From Bacillota bacterium (GTDB taxonomy: Bacteria; Bacillota; Clostridia; Lachnospirales; Lachnospiraceae), in the NCBI GenBank assembly GCA_023425485.1, contig JAFACO010000033.1, positions 1-21,025 on the forward strand: a DNA stretch of 21,025 bases, given 5' to 3'. Numbering within the stretch: position 1 is the first letter of the stretch; each line of letters opens with the position of its first letter. Of this stretch, positions 6,603 through 13,605 are shown in pieces. The notes beneath the pieces were generated by a model. It was given only the letters and a program-made list of their open reading frames with translations. It did no database searches and had not been told where the DNA came from. The translations under genes were made by a program, and so were the position numbers.

Positions 6603-7736
6603 TTATATGCTTTCTTTTTGCACAAGTTGATTTATTTCATCAACAAACATAAGCATATCTTCAAATCCAGAAATACTCATTTTAAATTTCAGTTTACCAT
6701 GACAGGCTATCTTATGTCGCTCCTGAAATTGGTAGCGCGTCTTAGCCAGGCAATGCGCATAGCACCCAACACAATCGTCCAACTGATGAAATATTCTCTC
6801 TGCAAAGGCAGGTTTTTTTTCTTCCAGCGAGGTCAGTACTTCCTCCATCCTATCTGCTTTTCTATGCCAGGTTTCAGGTTTACCATTGGTAATGAGATAC
6901 CATTGTAAAGAGTGGTCAAAAACATCGTTACTTAAATATATCGCATAAGACACCCCATATTCTGCAGCAACATATGTAATTTTATTACCATTCTTCTCGA
7001 TTTGTCTCTTAAATTTCAAGGGTTTTAAACTTCTTAAGTATTCATCGTTTTTTATAATTTCCTTTTGAATAAAGGCTGGTAATAGAGAGATACATTTTTC
7101 AAAGGTTGGTTTTTCACCAATTGCTATAGCTTCATTTCTTGTAATAGCTGTAGGCATCTCAATTCCTGAAGGAACAATATAACAGGTATCTTCATATTCC
7201 GTTATGGTTATTGACTTTATACATGCTTCTACCATTTTGTCGCAGGCTATTTTTATTTCAAAGCCTTCTTCATTCATTTCTCTAAATGCTGAAGATTTCA
7301 TATATCTTTCTTTTTTTGAATGATATCTCTCCTCACCATTAATCAGAATTTGCATTTCTTTCAAGTCATAAAGCACCGAAATATCAGTAAATTCATTCAT
7401 GTTTATATGATTATGATAATTCATTGTTTTTCTAGTCGGTTCCACAATATCATCAATTCGTCGATTACTTGACCATAAGGTTCCAACATTAATACGCCCT
7501 TTTCCTATGAGCAGATATAATGCTGGAGCATCTATCTTTACATTTATATCTATTCGCAGGGGCAATCTGTATCTGTCAGGCAGGGCCATATATGAATTAA
7601 TTGATAAATGCTCTACATCAAATCGTTGACTAGGTAAAGCTCGACTTGTGTTCATGAACAGCATGTTATCTCTATACTCACACTTAGCTTGTCCTTTCGA
7701 TGTAAGATGTGTTAAATCTATAGAATGTTGTTTCAT
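6603..7736 (-). CDS. Protein of unknown function with C-terminal cysteine cluster
   Basis: I do not recognise this 377-residue protein. It has no signal peptide or membrane helix, so it is probably cytosolic. The first half (about 40-180) alternates short strands and loops (RLPLRIDINVKID, DISVLYDLKEMQILING), suggesting a beta-sandwich such as a concanavalin-like fold; this is only an impression. The second half (about 238-375) contains EYGVSYAIYLSNDVFDHSLQWYLI and then CVGCYAHCLAKTRYQF with C322, C325 and C329, and further on C345 in ACHGKLKFKM. A CxxCxxxC...C set could bind zinc. GGGAGGA eight bases upstream supports the ATG at 7736. It is 106 bases downstream of the GyrI-like gene and could be read with it. 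Confidence 0.7.
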   Translation of the reverse strand: MKQHSIDLTHLTSKGQAKCEYRDNMLFMNTSRALPSQRFDVEHLSINSYMALPDRYRLPLRIDINVKIDAPALYLLIGKGRINVGTLWSSNRRIDDIVEPTRKTMNYHNHINMNEFTDISVLYDLKEMQILINGEERYHSKKERYMKSSAFREMNEEGFEIKIACDKMVEACIKSITITEYEDTCYIVPSGIEMPTAITRNEAIAIGEKPTFEKCISLLPAFIQKEIIKNDEYLRSLKPLKFKRQIEKNGNKITYVAAEYGVSYAIYLSNDVFDHSLQWYLITNGKPETWHRKADRMEEVLTSLEEKKPAFAERIFHQLDDCVGCYAHCLAKTRYQFQERHKIACHGKLKFKMSISGFEDMLMFVDEINQLVQKESI

Positions 7737-7842
7737 ACACAGTCCTCCCTATTAAGATTATTGTTTCATATAATTCATATAATATGACTTATTATCTATT
7801 TCCGACCAAAGGCATAATAAACCTTATATTACTGTATATATC

Positions 7843-8367
7843 TTAATCCGCCAAATATATTCCGTAGTCTAAAATTCTATTTTCTTCTTCATCCGGCTCT
7901 GTGAAGCGGGGACAATTATATCGCTCAAAGAAACAAGCCCTATTGTGTTCATCCCCTCTAAAATTACCCATTGAGTTTTCCTGAAATTTTGCGATACAGG
8001 AATCATGCATACCATAGAGCCCTTCGTCTTCTTTGCCTTTTATCCAGCAAACTGCAATATCACTTTCCTCAAGGTCTATAGAGGCAAAACCCTCGGGAAC
8101 TTCTGTATCTACCGGAAGAAACATACCAATCCAATATTCGAAGGTGTTCTCAGCATCGGCCCCATTACATCGCATCAAACCCAGATAACTATTATCTGCG
8201 TCTTCTACTTCACCTAGATTCTCCAATACTCCGAACCAACCATTTTCAAACCATTCACCCCATTTGTGACCAAATCCGCCGATTCTATCTGCATTTGTAT
8301 AACGCTTCCCAATAAATCGAAGGGAAGGTAAATGCTCCTTGTAAACCTTAATAATTTCTGCTCCCAT
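7843..8367 (-). CDS. GyrI-like effector-binding domain protein
   Basis: This 174-residue protein corresponds to a stand-alone AraC/GyrI-type ligand-binding domain. It begins with MGAEIIKVYKEHLPSLRFIG, the usual first strand plus 'R.ig' segment. It then has GHKWGEWFENGWFGVLEN, FEYWIGMFLPVDTEVPEGF (76-94) and the closing segment CFFERYNCPRFTEP...DYGIYL. There is no helix-turn-helix, so it is not itself a DNA-binding regulator. Relatives bind small hydrophobic or cationic compounds, hydrolyse some of them, or inhibit gyrase; which applies here is unknown. I start at the ATG at 8367, with TATGGAGG five bases upstream; the longer frame to 8421 has no ribosome site. Two inverted repeats just upstream (8431-8487) may be control sites. 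Confidence 0.7.
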   Translation of the reverse strand: MGAEIIKVYKEHLPSLRFIGKRYTNADRIGGFGHKWGEWFENGWFGVLENLGEVEDADNSYLGLMRCNGADAENTFEYWIGMFLPVDTEVPEGFASIDLEESDIAVCWIKGKEDEGLYGMHDSCIAKFQENSMGNFRGDEHNRACFFERYNCPRFTEPDEEENRILDYGIYLAD

Positions 8368-8430
8368 AATAACCTCCATATTGGTGATAAATACCCTGAT
8401 AAAATTTATAAAAGAAACCATAAGCGGATT

Positions 8431-8487
8431 CTTTCAAATGAAAGGGATTAAAAATAATTGACCACTAACACCTGTAAATCTACAGGT
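8431..8487. promoter_or_regulatory. Two short dyads upstream of the GyrI-like gene
   Basis: A 14-bp palindrome CTTTCAAATGAAAG lies at 8431-8444, about 65 bases upstream of the start at 8367. A perfect 7-4-7 dyad ACCTGTA-AATC-TACAGGT lies at 8470-8487. Dyads of the second shape are typical of MerR-family operators, and GyrI-like domains often belong to MerR or AraC circuits, but no such regulator is in the window. On the minus strand TTGAAA (8437-8442, within the palindrome) and a TTTTAT 18 bases further could form a promoter. Confidence 0.4.
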
Positions 8488-8586
8488 TGTAATACACTAG
8501 TCCACCTAAATCAAAAATATTTTACCATATAATCCCTATTGCTACAATCGAACATAAGATTAATTCTTTTACAATCTAGTTGCCTT

Positions 8587-9519
8587 TCATTCCCTAAACA
8601 AATTGTTTTCTTTTATATAATCCAAATACTTTTTTGATACGAGATATCCTTCCCCCCGTTGCAGACATTCAATTGCCTTCTGTAAGATGTCTGGCCTAAT
8701 TTCAGTCCTATTGGTGTTCAGCCAGTTTTCCAGCTCCTTATTTTGGTTTCTTTTCTCCTTAAGTCTTTGGTCGTAATCATTTTTACTCTGTTGGATTACT
8801 TGCTCAATTTTATGGCATTCCTCATAGAAATCACAGATAAAAGCTCCATCTGTTTTTAAAATAAGCTCCTGAACTGGATACACCTTTTTGCAATACTTAA
8901 TTTTTCTTTCAGCACCGATTCTATAGTCAAAGCGCTTCTTTAGAAGGATAGTTTCATTTCTTGTATCCAAATAAATACACAGTCCGATTGACTTCTGTAT
9001 CAAATCACCATACCAGGATATTTGATTTGTATCAATATTCTTATTGATACCCAGAATATAAAGCGGTATTATCTGATTTTCTTTATAATACAAATCCCTC
9101 TCTGTGAAATTATCTATACCAGTATGTTGAAGACGATAATCTATTGCGATGTCCATACCACCAGGATTTGCTACATAGCAGGTACTGTACATGCCATTTT
9201 TCATTTTGAATCTTGCTCTTATTTCCGCTTGGGGAAAGCTATTTCTTAGTAAATCATATAAAAGCCTTTTTCCTTTTTTTGATTCTTCTGATTCTCTCTG
9301 ATTTCCATAGTCGCATGCTTCTTTATCATAATGTGCAAAGTATGGTTCCATAATAGGGCCAGCTGCCAAATACACCTTTTGTCCGCAATCACTGCATATT
9401 AGTTTTTTCTCGTCTGCTGCTATTTTCCATTCTAGCACCAGATCATTGATATAATATCCACTCTTATCCTTCAGATCAAAGGTGCAAATTTCTTTGCCAT
9501 TATAAATACAATTCTCCAT
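8587..9519 (-). CDS. Competence protein CoiA-like protein (zinc finger plus nuclease-like domain)
   Basis: The N-terminal part has C42-x2-C45 (ICSDCGQKVYLAAG), then PYFAHYD with H63 and C69. This matches the CoiA-like N-terminal motif 'CP.CG..l..k.G....pHFAH'. It is followed by a segment corresponding to the restriction-endonuclease-like core: residues 85-105, then GMDIAIDYRLQ (121-131). The C-terminal third is charged and helical, with a probable coiled coil around 228-270. CoiA of streptococci acts with RecA on incoming DNA during transformation; relatives are widespread in bacteria not known to be competent. At 310 residues it is in the family range. The start has AAAGGA six bases upstream. 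The catalytic set is less clear than in canonical members: the usual ExQ reads RLQ here. No other competence gene is adjacent. Confidence 0.6.
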   Translation of the reverse strand: MENCIYNGKEICTFDLKDKSGYYINDLVLEWKIAADEKKLICSDCGQKVYLAAGPIMEPYFAHYDKEACDYGNQRESEESKKGKRLLYDLLRNSFPQAEIRARFKMKNGMYSTCYVANPGGMDIAIDYRLQHTGIDNFTERDLYYKENQIIPLYILGINKNIDTNQISWYGDLIQKSIGLCIYLDTRNETILLKKRFDYRIGAERKIKYCKKVYPVQELILKTDGAFICDFYEECHKIEQVIQQSKNDYDQRLKEKRNQNKELENWLNTNRTEIRPDILQKAIECLQRGEGYLVSKKYLDYIKENNLFRE

Positions 9520-9569
9520 CGCTTATCCTTTCCACATGACAAGTATATCCCTGTAGAGCAAAATCATAT

Positions 9570-9608
9570 AAAACACGCGATAGTGAAACAAGTACTATCG
9601 CGCGTTTT
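9570..9608 (-). terminator. Terminator of the ZIP transporter gene
   Basis: A 15-bp stem with one mismatch (9570-9584 with 9594-9608) lies 38 bases past the ZIP stop at 9646. In minus-strand orientation the stem ends in GTGTTTTATATGATTTTGC, giving a T-rich tail. The GC core is CGCGATAGT/ACTATCGCG. Confidence 0.75.
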
Positions 9609-9645
9609 ACTTACTATTAGAATGCTTATCTCCTATAAGTCAGGT

Positions 9646-10455
9646 TTATATAAACAGTAAAAGACTGACTGCCATAACCGCCATACCTGCAATCAATCCA
9701 TAAATGGAAAGATGATGCTCTCCATACTCTCTGGCGGAAGGCAATAGTTCGTCGAGGCTAATATAAACCATGATTCCAGCTACTGAAGCAAATATAAAGC
9801 CAAACATTGCATCATTGAAGAAGTGGAATAGAATTAAATAACCAATCAAAGCACCCACTGGCTCTGAGAGCCCGGATAAAAAGGATAATTTAAAGGCTTT
9901 CTTTCTGCTGCCTGTTGCATAGAATACAGGAACTGCTACTGCGATACCCTCAGGTATATTATGAATTGCAATTGCCACTGCTATAGGAATACCTAAAGTA
10001 GGATCACTTAGTGCTGCAGTGAAGGTAGCCAAACCCTCGGGAAAGTTATGTATTGCGATGGCTAATGCTGTGAACAGACCCATACGCATTAGTTTAGACT
10101 TGTGCTCTTCACTTTTTCCGTCCATTTCTTCCACAGTATGTACTTCGTGCGGATTTTCTGTAGAAGGTATTAATTTATCTATCAGAGCAATAATCAAGAT
10201 TCCGAAAAAGAATCCACCAGTCGTTGCCCATGTGCCCGGCTTTTCACCAAGTGCAGATTGCAGAGCGGTATTGGCTTTTGCAAGTATCTCCACAAATGAT
10301 ACATAAAGCATAACGCCTGCTGAAAATCCTAAAGATACGGAAAGGAACTTAGGGCTGGTTTTTTTTGTAAGTAAAGACAGTGCACTTCCGATACCAGTTG
10401 AAAGGCCTGCAAAAAGCGTCAGTGAAAACGCAAATATTAAATTAGATAACTCCAT
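9646..10455 (-). CDS. zupT: ZIP-family divalent metal transporter (ZupT-like)
   Basis: A 269-residue protein with about eight membrane helices. Two tandem signature motifs, AIAIHNFPEG (132-141) and AIAIHNIPEG (161-170), contribute the histidine, asparagine and glutamate residues that line the metal path in ZIP proteins. Between helices 3 and 4 is a cytosolic loop (about 94-123) with H103, H106 and H118, as in ZupT. Members import zinc and, less selectively, iron, manganese or cobalt. The ATG at 10455 follows AAAGGAGG by six bases. No clear Zur or Fur box is visible upstream. It forms a single-gene unit, ended by the hairpin at 9570-9608. The specific gene symbol is an analogy to the Escherichia coli protein. 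Confidence 0.9.
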   Translation of the reverse strand: MELSNLIFAFSLTLFAGLSTGIGSALSLLTKKTSPKFLSVSLGFSAGVMLYVSFVEILAKANTALQSALGEKPGTWATTGGFFFGILIIALIDKLIPSTENPHEVHTVEEMDGKSEEHKSKLMRMGLFTALAIAIHNFPEGLATFTAALSDPTLGIPIAVAIAIHNIPEGIAVAVPVFYATGSRKKAFKLSFLSGLSEPVGALIGYLILFHFFNDAMFGFIFASVAGIMVYISLDELLPSAREYGEHHLSIYGLIAGMAVMAVSLLLFI

Positions 10456-10605
10456 GTAGTCCTCCTTTTGTTATATATGTTTGGTTATTACCTTGTATTG
10501 TCTAATCGCTTTGTTTGTAAACATAATACTTTTAATAACACCGTAAGTGTTTCTACTATTGTACTCATTACATATTTATTGAATAGGTACTTGAACAAAT
10601 TCCCT

Positions 10606-11046
10606 CTATTTTGTATTAACAATGTTTTCGACATATTTTCTTATTTCCTCTTTGTTACTTATTCTATAATAAACATTCAAGAAAGGACCAGTAGAAATAT
10701 TTGCAAATACATAGGTTTTGTCTGTATCATAATAAATTGTTATAAGCGGACCCAAGCCACCGATAACTCTTATATCAAGAGATTTACCTGCAAACATATG
10801 CTCTGGTCTTGATACCCCACGATAAAACTTGGATTTTTCTAGAATTTGAACGAAATCACTAACCTCTTGAGTATTTAATTCATAATCATGGTATTGTCCT
10901 TCTATTATTCTATTGATACTTATCATAACGTTCTCTTCATCACTAACGTTAAAGGTTTGTGGCCAGAAAAAATAGCCTATAACTATTACAATAAGAATGC
11001 CTATAATTGTATAAAATTTTCTATAGTTTTTAAAGTGCTTCCGCAT
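10606..11046 (-). CDS. Small membrane-anchored protein of unknown function
   Basis: A 146-residue protein. The start at 11046 is chosen because GAAGGAG lies eight bases upstream; the longer frame to 11076 begins without a ribosome site. A basic N-terminus (MRKHFKNYRKFY) is followed by one hydrophobic helix (about 13-31, TIIGILIVIVIGYFFW) and an extracellular domain of about 110 residues with alternating strands (SLDIRVIGGLGPLITIYYD, TYVFANISTGPFLNVYYRIS). There is no lipobox cysteine, so it is likely anchored by the uncleaved helix. The architecture resembles many small clostridial extracytoplasmic proteins, but I cannot assign a family. A TATAAT-like element lies shortly upstream. It is flanked by unrelated transcription units. 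Confidence 0.7.
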   Translation of the reverse strand: MRKHFKNYRKFYTIIGILIVIVIGYFFWPQTFNVSDEENVMISINRIIEGQYHDYELNTQEVSDFVQILEKSKFYRGVSRPEHMFAGKSLDIRVIGGLGPLITIYYDTDKTYVFANISTGPFLNVYYRISNKEEIRKYVENIVNTK

Positions 11047-11150
11047 AGAATTAACTCCTTCAATTAACATACTCAAAAACTTATTATACTAATATCATAT
11101 TTCTGACTAATCTTATATTTTACATTATATACCATGTGCACTATAGAAAA

Positions 11151-11178
11151 CAACCCACTACTCTGACATAGTGGGTTG
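11151..11178 (-). terminator. Terminator of the ArsR/DUF2087 unit
   Basis: A perfect 10-bp stem (11151-11160 with 11169-11178) has an 8-base loop and a CAACCCACTA core. In minus orientation it is followed by TTTTCTAT. It lies 82 bases past the stop at 11261 and 105 bases before the next gene start. Confidence 0.75.
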
Positions 11179-11260
11179 CTTTCCAATTTTTCAAATACAC
11201 ACCAAGGCCAATTGAACTCCAATCATATTTCTTACCTTCATCACAAAATGATCGAATCAA

Positions 11261-11812
11261 TTATGAGGGTAACTTATATATATTTTGACTTCTTTCCAAT
11301 AATCCTTCTCCAATCATATCCCTACGTATGGTACAGAAATCATCATTAAAGTCAGCAATAATTATATTAACTTCACGCTCAGTGTAGGTTTTACCCTTTT
11401 CAAATGCTTTTGCTATTTCTTCATATACAATTCGCTGTTTCTTTTTCTGTGACGGAATGGATTTTAATTTTCCGTATTGGAAAAATGCATTAATTACTTT
11501 CTTTCGATAGTTTGCATCTCTTTCTTCCTGCATCTTGCTATCATCTGATTCCTCTTTAATAATGTCCAGTATACTGGTCATAAAGATATCCTTATATAAC
11601 GAATACATCATATAATATTGATCTTTATACGAAGTGACAGCACCTGCCTCTTCTAACTTTTTAAGATGAAAGGATATGGTAGCTGGTGTTAAATTTAATC
11701 GTTCTGCCAAGCGTTCTACATACATGTCTTCCAGCATGAGAGATTTAAGGATTTGCAATCTGGACTTATCTGCCAGACATTTAAACAATTTTATTGCATT
11801 GGTCTCTGTCAT
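11261..11812 (-). CDS. ArsR-family transcriptional regulator with C-terminal DUF2087 domain
   Basis: Residues about 5-85 form an ArsR winged helix: LFKCLADKSRLQILKSLM is the conserved first helix pair, VERLAERLNLTPATISFHLK (32-51) the helix-turn-helix, and EEAGAVTSYKDQYYMMYSL the wing. There is no metal-binding CxC in helix 3, so metal sensing is unlikely. The C-terminal part (about 105-180; GKLKSIPSQKKKQRIVYEEI, FNDDFCTIRRDMI, LLERSQNIYKL) matches DUF2087, a helical domain usually fused to ArsR or stand-alone. The ATG overlaps the stop of the upstream gene by four bases (ATGA type), which indicates translational coupling. The target is unknown; the dyad at 12199-12223 ahead of the operon is a candidate operator. 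Confidence 0.85.
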   Translation of the reverse strand: MTETNAIKLFKCLADKSRLQILKSLMLEDMYVERLAERLNLTPATISFHLKKLEEAGAVTSYKDQYYMMYSLYKDIFMTSILDIIKEESDDSKMQEERDANYRKKVINAFFQYGKLKSIPSQKKKQRIVYEEIAKAFEKGKTYTEREVNIIIADFNDDFCTIRRDMIGEGLLERSQNIYKLPS

Positions 11813-12174
11813 GCGATATCACCCCAGATCTCATTAAATTTAGTTTTTATTAAAGCTAATGTTTGCAATTTTACTTCCTCTATTAAAATCTTCTCCGCAT
11901 CATTATGAAGCTTTGCAGCTTCATAGGCTGCTATCCAGTTTTTAGGAATGGACTCCAATTTTTCTGTGAATAAAGATTTTATTTCTACCTCTCCTAATTT
12001 CTCATTTTTAATTATTGATAAAAATGTAATTTTAAAAATATTATATATATTATTTTTAATTTTCACAAGATTGGCTTCATCTTTTCTCTCATCTAAAATC
12101 AGCTTCTTTTCTTCGTTCAATACATCTTCACTTGACTTTTCTAAATAATTTATAAAATTTCTTTTCTTATCCAT
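11809..12174 (-). CDS. Small helical protein coupled to the ArsR/DUF2087 regulator
   Basis: A 121-residue, charged, almost entirely helical protein with no recognised domain. The N-terminal half is lysine- and glutamate-rich (YLEKSSEDVLNEEKKLILDE), suggestive of a coiled coil. The second half is more amphipathic (NIYNIFKITFLSIIKNEKLG, NWIAAYEAAKLHNDAEKILI). I place the start at the ATG at 12174, nine bases after AAGG; the alternative TTG at 12207 abuts its AGAGG directly. The stop overlaps the start of the ArsR gene by four bases, so the two are made together. That suggests a partner or modulator of the regulator, but this is inference from coupling alone. Confidence 0.65.
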   Translation of the reverse strand: MDKKRNFINYLEKSSEDVLNEEKKLILDERKDEANLVKIKNNIYNIFKITFLSIIKNEKLGEVEIKSLFTEKLESIPKNWIAAYEAAKLHNDAEKILIEEVKLQTLALIKTKFNEIWGDIA

Positions 12175-12198
12175 TTCTTTTAACCTTGCCTTTCGTGC

Positions 12199-12223
12199 TA
12201 CCTGCAACCTCTTAGGGCAGGTA
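12199..12223. promoter_or_regulatory. Dyad/hairpin ahead of the ArsR operon
   Basis: TACCTGC (12199-12205) and GCAGGTA (12217-12223) are perfect complements across 11 bases. Inside lies a CCT/AGG pair, so the minus-strand RNA could fold into a bulged hairpin with AAG in the loop. It sits 25 bases before the small gene's ATG and 37 bases past the aminopeptidase stop. There is no T-run after it, so an operator is more likely than a terminator. Confidence 0.4.
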
Positions 12224-12259
12224 CTAATTTGTCCGTAACATTAAATTACCACGGCTTTT

Positions 12260-13255
12260 CTAATAAATTATTTCTACCTCCGCAATTCCAACAAAGTCCA
12301 TATGAAAGTCGGCTTTATTAATTCCACCAAACATTGTGTTATCTCCAATTGCTATGTGAAATGTATCTATCATTTTCTCATCAAGTACGGTATATCCACA
12401 TAAACTTGTAACCTTCTCATTACAACCAAATCCAAGTTCACACACAACTCTGTTTTCTTTTGGGAGGTGCTTTATAAAATTATTGACATCTGTGTTATCA
12501 CTTTTCATTAATAAGCCATTTTCAATCCACAATGTGATATCCTCAAATTCACCTATATCCTCCAGATAGAGTTGATGGTAAAAAATATTGCCGTTTGTCT
12601 TATGCTCAACAGGTGCAATATACACTTCGCCACATGGCCAATCGCCGTCACCACAGTCTGCAATCCACTCTCTGCCTTCGGTTTCCAAGGTCAGATAACA
12701 ATTATCACCAGAACGTAAGTTAATCTGTTTTGCCTTCTTTAACTCTTCCATTTTACCTTCGCAAAAGTCTTTTAATTTTGGATAGTCAATATCGTAGGCT
12801 TTTGTCATTCGATCAATAAAATCTTCAGGTTCCAATCCCGACTCCTGTGCGTTCTCAACCGTAGGAATTCGTATCTGTGTAAATCTGGTTTTGCCCATCA
12901 AAGCACTAAATAAGCCTCTCATATAATTTCTATATAGATTCATCTGTTTTTCTTCAAGTTGATACCCCAAAATTACTGGCTGGTAAGCGAATACATCCAG
13001 AACCGCATCTACATTTTCAAACACAGAATAATATTTGCTATCAAAACTTGTTTCACCCGCAACTTCAAAAATTACTTTGTTATTATTTCTTGATTGCTGT
13101 AGTTCCAGTGGTGAAGCCCCCAATTCTGCAACCGCCCTGGCAAAATTATGCATCATATCTATTGAAGTATCCTCTCCCCAAAAATGAATTAAGATTAATT
13201 CGCCTGCTTTTACACCACTTGCTTTTACAATTTTTCTGATCAATTCTATGTTCAT
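12260..13255 (-). CDS. M29-family metal-dependent aminopeptidase
   Basis: A 331-residue cytosolic peptidase of the thermophilic aminopeptidase (AmpS/aminopeptidase T) family, which removes N-terminal residues from peptides using two metal ions. The family's ligand set is present: E210 in CGEVYIAPVE, E273 in CELGFGCNE, H300 in FHIAIGDN, and H318 with D320 in HMDFV. The N-terminal half (1-180), which forms the other domain in structures, is shorter than in the 400-residue members. The start at 13255 is chosen for GAGGG eight bases upstream; an ATG two codons earlier and the frame to 13306 are less well placed. The promoter at 13297-13325 suggests its own transcription. The stop is 86 bases before the next start, so read-through into the ArsR pair is possible. 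Confidence 0.88.
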   Translation of the reverse strand: MNIELIRKIVKASGVKAGELILIHFWGEDTSIDMMHNFARAVAELGASPLELQQSRNNNKVIFEVAGETSFDSKYYSVFENVDAVLDVFAYQPVILGYQLEEKQMNLYRNYMRGLFSALMGKTRFTQIRIPTVENAQESGLEPEDFIDRMTKAYDIDYPKLKDFCEGKMEELKKAKQINLRSGDNCYLTLETEGREWIADCGDGDWPCGEVYIAPVEHKTNGNIFYHQLYLEDIGEFEDITLWIENGLLMKSDNTDVNNFIKHLPKENRVVCELGFGCNEKVTSLCGYTVLDEKMIDTFHIAIGDNTMFGGINKADFHMDFVGIAEVEIIY

Positions 13256-13296
13256 CTTCATTCCCTCTTTAAATCCATTTAGATATTTATAAACAT

Positions 13297-13325
13297 AAAA
13301 TATCATATATAATTAAATAAATCAA
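13297..13325 (-). promoter_or_regulatory. Candidate sigma-A promoter of the aminopeptidase gene
   Basis: On the minus strand TTGATT (13320-13325), 17 bases, then TATTTT (13297-13302). It would give a leader of about 35 bases before the ATG at 13255. The surroundings are very AT-rich, so support is moderate. Confidence 0.35.
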
Positions 13326-13605
13326 GTTTATTTTTATATTTATCTAATCATATTTTACAGACCACATATTTAACTAATAAAATTTGCAAGTACTTTATTA
13401 ATCTAAGATTTACTACAAAATATCTATGAAAACATCCGGTTTTTTTAATGTGCCTCTTACTCTTATGTCGAATATGTAAAAATTTGTGTTAAATTGCTAT
13501 AAATATGCATGTACCAAAAAAAGGAATAATTAGTTACTATTTGTATGGGGATATTTAACACATGTTTCAATTCTAACTATTTTTATTACTATGAGGAGGT
13601 AGTTT
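13326..13605 (+). other. Upstream region of the cellulase gene
   Basis: About 280 bases of AT-rich DNA between divergent promoters. I find no catabolite-repression-type palindrome that I would defend and no clear -35/-10 pair. The cellulase ribosome site GAGGAGG lies at 13593-13599, six bases before the ATG. Confidence 0.4.

Noticed and set aside
10468..10812. A 114-codon plus-strand frame
   Set aside because: It overlaps the well-supported minus-strand gene at 10606-11046 and has no ribosome site or protein-like features.
13430..13450. A terminator or riboswitch at AAAACATCCGGTTTTTTT upstream of the cellulase
   Set aside because: The stem would be only three or four pairs, and no known riboswitch motif is present.
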